Shown here in pieces: positions 20,301-27,255 of a DNA stretch of 64,000 bases. Under the pieces are notes generated by a model, which was not told where the DNA came from, made no database searches, and saw only the letters and a list, made by a program, of their open reading frames with translations. A program made the translations under genes and the position numbers. Each line of letters opens with the position of its first letter. Within the stretch, counting starts at the first letter, position 1. Origin of the DNA: Moritella sp. 24. GTDB lineage: Bacteria > Pseudomonadota > Gammaproteobacteria > Enterobacterales > Moritellaceae. Location: NCBI RefSeq assembly GCF_018219155.1, contig NZ_CP056123.1, positions 2,799,505 through 2,863,504 on the forward strand. The letters run 5' to 3'.

Positions 20301-23036
20301 GTCACCTTCACCACCGAGCAGTGTATCGTCACCTTCACCACCAAATAGCAGGTCATTACCCGCTCCGCCTGAAAGCTGGTCATTACCTAAACCACCTTCT
20401 AATTGGTCATTACCTGCACCACCGTCAAGGTTATCGTCACCTTCACCGCCATACATTAAATCATCACCCGAGCCAGCAACAGCAGTGTCATCACCAGTGC
20501 CGCCATATAAAGTATTATTCCCTTCACCGAGATCTATCTTGTTATTACCTGCTTCCGCATAAACTGTATCATTGCCTTCACCGGCATTAATGCGGTCGTT
20601 ACCTTCACCAGCAAAGAGTACATCATCACCGCCGCCAGAAAGGATTGTATCGTCATCAGCCCCACCATAAAGCGTATCACTTGCTTCACTGCCGATTAAT
20701 GTGTCATTACCTGAACCACCATAAATTTGGTGACTACCACCATCAGCAGCGACTAAGGTATCATCACCATCATCACCCAAAAGTACATCACCACCATCAT
20801 CAGTGAGATGATCATCGCCCGCACCACCAGAAAGGAAGTCACTACCTGCGCCACCAACTAGTCTGTCGTTACCCTCGCCACCAAACAGTGCATCATTACC
20901 TGCACCACCCTGCAAAATATCATCACCAGCACCAGCATCAATTACGTCATCACCAGCTCCGCCATCAATAACATCATCACCCGCGCCTGCATAGACAGTA
21001 TCGTTACCATCTCCTGCATTAATCGTATCTGCATCAGAGCCACCATACACAAGATCATCACCAGCTCCGGCATCAATAACGTTCTCACCAGAATCTGCAT
21101 AAATGGTGTCATGACCACTACCGGCATCTATGTTGTCATCGCCTGCACCTGCAATAATGGTATCGTCACCCGCTCCGCCAGCTAAACGATCATCACCTTC
21201 ACCACCATCAATGTGATCATTACCTTCACCACCGCGAATAGTGTCATTACCCGCGCCACCTTCTAAGTGATCAGCACCTAGGCCGCCTTCAATTGTGTCA
21301 TCACCTGCACCTGCATAAACAAGATCGTCACCGTCACCACCATCAATGGTATTGTTACCAGCACCACCATATACTTCGTCATTACCTGCGCCACCAGATA
21401 GCGTATCATCACCTTCACCACCGAATAACTTATCGCTACCGTCACCACCGCTTAATGTATCATCGCCTGCGCCACCGATTAAAATATCAGCACCAATACC
21501 ACCCGATAAGCGATCATTACCCGTGCCACCTTCTAATTTATCTTCGCCAGCACCACCTGTGATGGAGTCATCATCTGCGCCGCCATATAGGGTGTCATTT
21601 TGGTCACTACCAATTAATGTATCATCGCCTTCGCCACCATAAATTTGATGACTACCACCATCAGCTGCAAGCAAGGTATCATCACCAGCCTCGCCTAATA
21701 CCACATCATCGCTATCGCCCACAATGTAGTCATTACCAGCACCACCCGCTAAGAAATCTTGTCCTGCGCCACCCGTTATTTTATCGTCGCCAGCACCACC
21801 GAGAACGACATCATCACCCTCGCCACCAGAAAGACTATCACTGCCTAAGCCGCCTTCAATCGTGTCATTACCAGCGCCACCATCGACAGTATCGTCACCG
21901 TCATTCGCATAAATGGTATCGTTACCTTTTCCGCCTGCAATCGTATCGCTATCAGTACCACCAACAACAAGATCATCACCTGCGCCAGCATCAATTTGGT
22001 TCGCACCAGAATCAGCATAAATACTATCTTGACCAACACCGCCCGCAATCACATCATCGCCTGTCCCTGCATAAACGGTATCATCACCGGCACCAGCATC
22101 GACGTTATCTGAACCTTCACCTGCGTGTAATACGTCATCGCCAGCACCACCCGTAATGGTATCGTTATCAGCGCCACCATAAAGGGTATCATCTTGGCCG
22201 CTACCAATTAACGTATCATCACCATCACCACCGTAAATTTGATGGCTGCCAGTATCAGCAGCAGTCAAGGTATCATCGCCACCTTCACCTAATACTGTAT
22301 CGCCACCTTCATCGGTAATTTTGTCATCACCATCGCCACCCGCTAAGTGATCTTGTCCTGCACCACCAACCAAGGTATCGTTACCCGCGCCACCAGCAAG
22401 AGTATCGTCGCCAGCACCACCCATCAATTTATCATTACCAGCGCCACCATCAAGGTTATCATCGCCCGCATTACCACTCAGGATATCAGCACCAGAACCA
22501 CCAGTTAACACATCGTTTTCTGATGAACCAACCAATTGATCATCACCTTCGCCACCGTGTAACGTTGATGCGTTATCACCCGCACTTAATTTATCATCGC
22601 CAGTTTCACCATAAAGTTCGTTATTACCGCTATCGCCACGAACGACGTCATCACCATCACCTGCATACACGCTATCGTCACCAGCGCCTGCATCAATACT
22701 GTCGTTGCCTTCACCACCAAACACAGTATCGTCACCATCGCCAGCACTGACTAAGTCATCACCCGCATTCCCAGAGATAACATCACCACCACTGCCGCCA
22801 TCAATAGCATCATCACCTTCGCCACCCGCGATCACATCATCACCGGCACCGCCATCTAAAATGTCATCACCAGCTTCACCATAAAGTTGATCGTCACCTT
22901 CTTCTGCGAAGACAATATCATCACCCTCACCAGCCGTTACAACATCATCTTGCTGAGTGCCTACTAATAAATCATCTTGCTCTGTACCTGCAACAAATTT
23001 GCTTTCAGTTACAATATCAACTTTTTGGTTCGCCAT
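17376..23036 (-). CDS. giant RTX repeat protein, putative T1SS cargo
   Basis: 1886 residues. From about residue 18 to 1736 it is almost uninterrupted GGxGxDx(L/I)x nonapeptides, roughly 190 units. Each pair of turns in a beta-roll binds calcium, so the protein should fold on reaching extracellular calcium. No protease, lipase, Ig-like, VWA or N-terminal retention domain is seen. The last 120 residues (from about 1766) are non-repetitive, acidic, contain the only cysteine (C1815) and end in DSISFNGSDI, like a T1SS signal region. Exporter genes follow directly. Function inferred as structural: S-layer, matrix or calcium-binding coat. Start supported by AAGGA eight bases upstream. Confidence 0.92.
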   Translation of the reverse strand: MANQKVDIVTESKFVAGTEQDDLLVGTQQDDVVTAGEGDDIVFAEEGDDQLYGEAGDDILDGGAGDDVIAGGEGDDAIDGGSGGDVISGNAGDDLVSAGDGDDTVFGGEGNDSIDAGAGDDSVYAGDGDDVVRGDSGNNELYGETGDDKLSAGDNASTLHGGEGDDQLVGSSENDVLTGGSGADILSGNAGDDNLDGGAGNDKLMGGAGDDTLAGGAGNDTLVGGAGQDHLAGGDGDDKITDEGGDTVLGEGGDDTLTAADTGSHQIYGGDGDDTLIGSGQDDTLYGGADNDTITGGAGDDVLHAGEGSDNVDAGAGDDTVYAGTGDDVIAGGVGQDSIYADSGANQIDAGAGDDLVVGGTDSDTIAGGKGNDTIYANDGDDTVDGGAGNDTIEGGLGSDSLSGGEGDDVVLGGAGDDKITGGAGQDFLAGGAGNDYIVGDSDDVVLGEAGDDTLLAADGGSHQIYGGEGDDTLIGSDQNDTLYGGADDDSITGGAGEDKLEGGTGNDRLSGGIGADILIGGAGDDTLSGGDGSDKLFGGEGDDTLSGGAGNDEVYGGAGNNTIDGGDGDDLVYAGAGDDTIEGGLGADHLEGGAGNDTIRGGEGNDHIDGGEGDDRLAGGAGDDTIIAGAGDDNIDAGSGHDTIYADSGENVIDAGAGDDLVYGGSDADTINAGDGNDTVYAGAGDDVIDGGAGDDVIDAGAGDDILQGGAGNDALFGGEGNDRLVGGAGSDFLSGGAGDDHLTDDGGDVLLGDDGDDTLVAADGGSHQIYGGSGNDTLIGSEASDTLYGGADDDTILSGGGDDVLFAGEGNDRINAGEGNDTVYAEAGNNKIDLGEGNNTLYGGTGDDTAVAGSGDDLMYGGEGDDNLDGGAGNDQLEGGLGNDQLSGGAGNDLLFGGEGDDTLLGGEGDDKLFGGQGDDQLDGGAGNDEIHGESGNNTISAGAGDDVVYGGTGADVIDGGIGNDHLEGGAGNDTITAGEGQDTVYAGEGDDKVDGGAGDDILFAGAGDDKIAGGEGNDEIYAGEGDDTINAGAGDDVVYGESGANTIDLGEGNNTLFGGTGDDVATAGSGDDLMHGGEGNDQLRGGAGDDHLEGGAGDDTLAGGEGSDLLFGGTGNDTLTGGEGDDKLFGGEGNDSLSGGAGNDEIHGVSGSNTIDAGTGDDLVFGGVDSDKITAGEGNDSVYAGAGDDVINAGVGDDYVDAGEGNDSVQGGAGNDVLFGGAGDDRMIGGEGNDFLAGGDGDDYLVDDGGDVLVGEEGNDTLVAADGGSHNIFGGAGDDTLIGSDASDTLYAGADNDTITSGAGDDTLFAGEGDDNIDAGAGNDTVYGEAGTNTINLGEGDNTLYGGTGNDTAVAGAGDDLMYGDEGDDNLDGGAGNDHLEGGVGNDSLSGGAGDDLLFGGEGDDRIDGGEGDDKLFAGAGDDRLEGGAGNDELHGESGNNTLLAGAGDDVVYGGTGNDTIDGGAGNDQLEGGAGNDNISGGDGDDVIDGGEGDDTLSGGRGSDTITSMTGNNTVLAGEGNDVVTTGAGNDVIDAGTGDNLVDAGDGQNQITAGEGNDRITSGTGDDVINAGDGSNVINAGDGDNQVTAGAGKDTIMTGAGNDSIQAGAGNDVVRSGAGDDVIDAGEGRDTIYAGDGNDQIAGGEGDDRLYGQAGDDTIDGGAGDDYIIGGEGNDTLSGGEGDDTIKAGSGDDVINAGAGDDLVFADGGNDTLDGGSGIDQLFAGSGDDFIVFDSADLEGSNGDTVHYSGGEGFDVLTVGAESSGVSIDMTQTAFQDIEAVTVEATDAQIKIALDKVLENDGAGDASGQFVCQGADAVELEGDGWQLTGMNNDMSQDLLDTFEGSDIDVESLNGYNFTNEEGQEVTIWSDSDADSISFNGSDI
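19218..22244 (-). repeat. 504-residue superrepeat marks inside RTX gene
   Basis: A distinctive module with GGSHQIYGG or GGSHNIFGG interrupts the plain nonamers four times, at His 265, 463, 769 and 1273. Spacings are 198, 306 and 504 residues, all exact multiples of nine. The intervals 265-769 and 769-1273 are both 504 residues, and the sequences following 769 and 1273 align closely. This suggests growth by duplication of a block of about 1.5 kb in addition to nonamer expansion. Confidence 0.75.
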
Positions 23037-23060
23037 TTTACATTCCTTGTTTGCTAATGA

Positions 23061-23090
23061 ATTATACTCATTTTAGATTAGAGTTCTCAA
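23061..23090 (-). promoter_or_regulatory. predicted sigma-70 promoter of the RTX gene
   Basis: On the minus strand TTGAGA (23085-23090) and a perfect TATAAT (23061-23066) are separated by 18 bases. The -10 box ends 24 bp before the RTX start codon, leaving a short leader that contains AAGGA. Confidence 0.55.
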
Positions 23091-23340
23091 AATCAGATTA
23101 GACAGGGGGGAATGAAATGGCAGGCAAACTTGAAGTAAATCTAAGGTTATTAGCAAGTAATAATCAAACATGTGATTAAGCTCGAATTATTAACTCTAAT
23201 TAGGCAGAATATTTGTTGATTAGATGAAAGTAAGTCTATGACTGTGTCACTAAAATGATAAATTCAGTATAAATAATGACAAGTTCAACGTCAGGAGCAA
23301 TGAATGAGCGGTATATGAGGAAGAAAAAGGGATGAGCTTA
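23091..23340. other. intergenic region upstream of RTX gene
   Basis: Part of a 406-bp gap between the RTX start and the RlhA-like stop. AT-rich, with no reading frame of note and no operator I can name. Regulatory sites for the RTX gene, if any, should lie here. Confidence 0.4.
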
Positions 23341-23348
23341 AAATAAAA

Positions 23349-23398
23349 AAGCCAAATGTCACATCCTGTATTTAACTACAATCAGTAACACTTGGCTT
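23349..23398 (-). terminator. Rho-independent terminator of the U32 gene
   Basis: On the minus strand AAGCCAAGTGTTAC pairs with GTGACATTTGGCTT (two G-T wobbles) over 14 bp, immediately followed by TTTTATTTT. It begins 45 bp beyond the rlhA-like stop codon. Confidence 0.78.
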
Positions 23399-23442
23399 CA
23401 ATAATTAATTAAACCTATAGGGTTTAATCTTGTTTATAGTAC

Positions 23443-25686
23443 TTATAAACCTTGCTTGTACTGTGCATTCGTTGCAACTGGTACTAAGTGGTTTAACGCT
23501 GCTTTAGCATCTTCTTCGCCCGCTAGTAGTGCTTCAAAGTGCTTAATTAGTTCAACCTTATCCTGCTCTTCTTTAGAACCAGCACCGATATTTGTTAAAT
23601 CGATAAAGAACTCGTCAAACAAATCAGAGAAGTCATTTATTACGTCAAAGTTTAAGAACTGCTCGTCATTATAAATACTTGGGTAGCCGCCTTTTTGCTT
23701 ATCAACCGCAAATGAAATACCTTTCACATTGGTAATTGTTGTCGCTTTTTCACATTTAAGCATACAACCATCTTCAATCGCTGGTTTTTTACAACCTACT
23801 GTTTGCTGGAAGAAGCATTGACGACTTGTCATCATCAGAATTGGGTGGTAAATACTGTAGAACATTTTAAAGTTCTTCGGACGACTGATCTTTCTGATTT
23901 GAATACGATTAATCTCGTTAGAAATAAACGCACCCGCACAGTTTAACTCTTCTTGTAGCGTTAATAATGCATGAGAGTTGGTTGTATTTAAGAATGGACC
24001 AGCAACCCATTCAATACCCATTTCAAACGCTTTATAAGCAATACCTGTATTGTTAGTCACGATACGTTTAGGTTTCACTTCTTCAAGAATCTTAACTGAC
24101 TCTAAATAATCTTTACCAATAAGAACCGCTGGGAACCAAGGGATCAAACGTGGATTTTCTTGTAGTAGTTTGATGTGCTTAGGACAGTTCTTTTTCAAGC
24201 TTTCAGGGATCTTAAAGTAAATATCTGCATCCGTTACATCAGCAAGGTGTAAGTCTTTTGCATTTGCAATCATCAATGATAATTTTGGTTTTTCTTCTAC
24301 TTTCGGGTGCTTAGGTAATGCAGGTACGTCAACGTGTTTAACAACGTCACGAGAACCATTTAATAAGAAGGCTACTTGGTTCTTAAGCTCTGTTAGTTCT
24401 TTAAATGGTACCGTTAGATTTGCATCAAAATGATCAAACATCATTGGCGCAAGATCAAACGTTGCATTGTTAAAGCTACGGAAACGTTTTTCAACGGTTT
24501 CAGGCGTGATTGAAATTTCATCTGCCACTGTTAATACAGAATCTGTTTTCACTTCCAGTGAGATATTACCCGCAACAACGTTAACGGTTAGTGGGCTACC
24601 TGCTTTAGCAATGAAATCAAATGTTAAAGCAATTTTATCAATGCTTAAATCTTTGATTTTATCGGCCAGTTCAGCACCTAATGCATTTTTATCTGTGTAA
24701 AGTTCTTGCTTCACATCATGGATTTGTACAACCGAGATAGCATCGCTTTTTTCTACTGCGTAATTCACACTGTTATCACGTGGGTTATCAGTAAACATTC
24801 TCTTGTTGAGGTCACCCTGTAAGAATGAGTTCGTGAAACTACGGTTAAATACTTTGTGTAAATTAGCATCGTCAGCTAATAATTTACCCGACTCAACAAA
24901 GTTATTGATCTGTTTACGCCATGTATCGACAACCGTGTAAACATAGTGTGCGCCTTTAATACGGCCTTCGACTTTAAGTGAGTCAACACCTGCGTCTACC
25001 AGTTGCGGTAGATCGTAGTATGCAGAGTTATCTTTTAAATTAAGTGGGAAGCGATGACCTTCAGCTGTTACTTCGTATTCGTCTCGGCACGCTTGGCTAC
25101 AACGACCACGGTTACCCGAGTTACCAACACTTACAGAACTTGAATAACACTGACCAGAGAAAGCAATACACAGTGCACCATGTACAAATACTTCTGTTAA
25201 TACGTCATGATCATGCGCAACTGTTGTTAGCTCTTTAATTTCACCCAGATTTAACTCACGAGATAAGTTGACGCGCGTTGCACCAATTTTCTGTAAGAAT
25301 AAAATCTGACCTTCGTTATGAGTTGTTAACTGAGTAGACGCATGAATATGCAGCGATGGGAAATGCTTCTTAACAATATTGAACACACCTAAATCTTGTA
25401 CGATGATGCCATCAATACCGCTGTTAACTAGCTTGTTAAGCAGTCGAACTAAACTAACAACTTCGTGCTCTAAGATCACAACGTTAAGCGTTAAGAAAAC
25501 CTCACAGCTATGTTGGTGTGCAAGTCGTAATACGCCATTCAGCTCATCAAATGAAAGATTGGACGCACGGTTACGGGCATTAAACATATCTAAACCACAG
25601 TAAACCGCATTTGCACCGGCAACAATAGCCGCTTTAATTGCTTCTACATCACCGCCCGGTGCCAATAATTCTATTTTTCTACTCAT
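23443..25686 (-). CDS. rlhA: U32 family protein, RlhA-type 23S rRNA hydroxylase
   Basis: About 747 residues. The N-terminus MSRKIELLAPGGDVEAIKAA is the U32 barrel signature, followed by ANAVYCG and a cysteine cluster GQCYSSS...RGRCSQACRDEY that in characterised U32 proteins helps bind an Fe-S cluster. The long C-terminal half with further cysteines matches the RlhA (YdcP) branch, which hydroxylates C2501 of 23S rRNA in E. coli using prephenate, rather than the shorter TrhP, UbiU or UbiV. The frame extends to 25734, but alignment with the family favours the ATG at 25686. A perfect FNR-like box lies 90 bp upstream. Confidence 0.8.
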   Translation of the reverse strand: MSRKIELLAPGGDVEAIKAAIVAGANAVYCGLDMFNARNRASNLSFDELNGVLRLAHQHSCEVFLTLNVVILEHEVVSLVRLLNKLVNSGIDGIIVQDLGVFNIVKKHFPSLHIHASTQLTTHNEGQILFLQKIGATRVNLSRELNLGEIKELTTVAHDHDVLTEVFVHGALCIAFSGQCYSSSVSVGNSGNRGRCSQACRDEYEVTAEGHRFPLNLKDNSAYYDLPQLVDAGVDSLKVEGRIKGAHYVYTVVDTWRKQINNFVESGKLLADDANLHKVFNRSFTNSFLQGDLNKRMFTDNPRDNSVNYAVEKSDAISVVQIHDVKQELYTDKNALGAELADKIKDLSIDKIALTFDFIAKAGSPLTVNVVAGNISLEVKTDSVLTVADEISITPETVEKRFRSFNNATFDLAPMMFDHFDANLTVPFKELTELKNQVAFLLNGSRDVVKHVDVPALPKHPKVEEKPKLSLMIANAKDLHLADVTDADIYFKIPESLKKNCPKHIKLLQENPRLIPWFPAVLIGKDYLESVKILEEVKPKRIVTNNTGIAYKAFEMGIEWVAGPFLNTTNSHALLTLQEELNCAGAFISNEINRIQIRKISRPKNFKMFYSIYHPILMMTSRQCFFQQTVGCKKPAIEDGCMLKCEKATTITNVKGISFAVDKQKGGYPSIYNDEQFLNFDVINDFSDLFDEFFIDLTNIGAGSKEEQDKVELIKHFEALLAGEEDAKAALNHLVPVATNAQYKQGL

Positions 25687-25775
25687 GCGAAATAACCCAC
25701 TTAATGCTTTTATTGTAATTTTTTGAGGGGGCATTCTACCTGTATATGCGGGTCATTGCTATGAATTCGGGTTTA

Positions 25776-25789
25776 TTGATCTAGATCAA
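25776..25789. promoter_or_regulatory. perfect FNR/CRP-type palindrome TTGATCTAGATCAA
   Basis: TTGAT-N4-ATCAA is an exact match to the FNR consensus. It is 90 bp upstream of the RlhA-type start codon, a position compatible with oxygen-dependent activation or repression. FNR binding is inferred from the consensus; CRP would prefer TGTGA half sites. Confidence 0.65.
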
Positions 25790-25835
25790 TATTGTAAAGG
25801 CGGCATTCTGGCGTATTATTTCTGAATGTGTCGTG

Positions 25836-25877
25836 GTGATGCAACGGGCTAAATCAGCATTTGGCCCGTTGCATCAC
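25836..25877 (-). terminator. strong hairpin after membrane protein gene
   Basis: A perfect 14-bp stem (25836-25849 with 25864-25877, GTGATGCAACGGGC and its complement) is extended by a T-G wobble and AAA/TTT to a 6-base loop. It starts 12 bp beyond the stop of the minus-strand membrane protein. A T run (GTTTT) lies on the plus-strand side only, so termination on the minus strand is positional inference. Confidence 0.5.
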
Positions 25878-25888
25878 GGTCGTTTTAA

Positions 25889-26902
25889 CTACTTAGAATC
25901 AGGGACTAACTGCTTTATCGCGTGAGGTAACACAGTAACAATCAAGCCACGAACAGGGTGCCATAATGCAGACAACATTAATAATGCCGCACCAATCGCA
26001 ATACCAGTGATCGCAAAATTAGTACCAACATCACCGTACATACTCATCAAACTTGATAATGCATAAAGTACGTATACTAACGAAGACACCATAAAGGCAC
26101 GGCGGTCGATAATAATAGAAACCAGTGACATCAATAAGTACAGCGTAATAATAATCGCAATACTGCTCATGCTTTCTTCACCGTTTAAAATACCCACACC
26201 TAAAAATACAGGATGAATAATCAATGGTGCTGATAATAAATGTAACCAGAATGCTGTATCGGTACGATTCGTAACACGTTCGCGATCAGAAGAGTCCCAA
26301 TACATAGCAAATAAGAACGTTGCAATACCGCAGGCAAATATGACCACCAATATCCAATCTGTTAATACGTTGAGCGTTTCAGCGGTTGTAAATGTCGATA
26401 TGAAAGAAGAAACAATAAAACCTATCGTTGCAGCGGTACCTGCTGCAATCGTAATTGGCACATTGAAACGACGCCAGTGACAGAAAGCGGCAATAACCGA
26501 TGCACCAGTCGCAGCTATAATCGTTTGTTCATCAAGCGCTGAAAATACTTCCATTGATAACTTAAACACACCACCAATAAAGGCAAGTAATAACATAATA
26601 GCAGGAAACGCCATTTTTCTTTTAAGTACAAAAAATTCGGCAAGTGCCCATGACAATGCAGCAAACGTCGCAAGTCCTAAGCGAGGATCAACGGTTCTAA
26701 CAGCCCAGAGTGATGAAAACAGTAATAACGCACAAGCAATCACGATAAAGATATCGTTAAACCCGCCTATTAAGCGAATATTTTCTTCGTCAGCTATCGT
26801 CACTTTCTTTGATAACAATTGGTCACGTCGAAACTCATCAACGGACGAAGCAGTAAAAATACCTTTATCTACTGCACTGTTAAGGTCTTCATCTGTATAC
26901 AT
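25889..26902 (-). CDS. multipass inner-membrane protein of unknown function
   Basis: 337 residues from ATG 26902, which has AGGA a few bases upstream; the open frame extends to 26944. A soluble N-terminus of about 48 residues (MYTDEDLNSAVDKGIF) precedes roughly ten hydrophobic helices. The organisation recalls DUF2157/DUF4401-type membrane proteins, but I cannot assign a family with confidence. No catalytic motif seen. It is transcribed alone, away from the divergent M3 peptidase gene. Confidence 0.7.
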   Translation of the reverse strand: MYTDEDLNSAVDKGIFTASSVDEFRRDQLLSKKVTIADEENIRLIGGFNDIFIVIACALLLFSSLWAVRTVDPRLGLATFAALSWALAEFFVLKRKMAFPAIMLLLAFIGGVFKLSMEVFSALDEQTIIAATGASVIAAFCHWRRFNVPITIAAGTAATIGFIVSSFISTFTTAETLNVLTDWILVVIFACGIATFLFAMYWDSSDRERVTNRTDTAFWLHLLSAPLIIHPVFLGVGILNGEESMSSIAIIITLYLLMSLVSIIIDRRAFMVSSLVYVLYALSSLMSMYGDVGTNFAITGIAIGAALLMLSALWHPVRGLIVTVLPHAIKQLVPDSK

Positions 26903-27255
26903 AGTGGTCCTAAAAGTGTTATTAATAATACATATTATAAGCAAAGCACTAAAGTGTATTAACTTTGCTTATATGGGACAAGAGAAGTGGTCAATAATTC
27001 TAAAAAAACAAGTAAACCAATCAAAAATACAGCACACCATGACCTGTTTTAGTTAAAATGTGACGTGTAGCATGCCACAGGATATTCATTAAGTCGTATT
27101 TTCTACTTTGTTTTTCTACTATATGTAATTGAGCCTTTCTCGAACCGAATAACTTTTTTTAATAAAAATTAAATTAGCGTATACATTCACCCAGTGCCCA
27201 CATGCACTATTACCAGCACGACCACAGTTATACGCTGTTTTAACAAGGAGACGTT
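26903..27255. other. divergent intergenic region upstream of M3 peptidase
   Basis: 353 AT-rich bases hold the promoters of the membrane protein and of the peptidase. The only structure I see is the inverted repeat ATAAGCAAAG (26937-26946) with CTTTGCTTAT (26963-26972), a perfect 10-bp stem with a 16-base spacer, 35 bp upstream of the membrane protein start. It could be an operator or a leader hairpin. Confidence 0.4.

Noticed and set aside
17803-23000. Many long plus-strand reading frames and array-like repeats opposite the RTX gene
   Set aside because: They are a by-product of the nonapeptide codons on the minus strand. Spacing follows the 27-base RTX period, with no conserved repeat/unique-spacer pattern, so they are neither a CRISPR array nor genes.
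17376-23036. RTX protein as a LapA-type biofilm adhesin or an RTX toxin
   Set aside because: There is no N-terminal retention module, no Ig-like or VWA domain, no acylation or catalytic domain and no LapD/LapG pair nearby.
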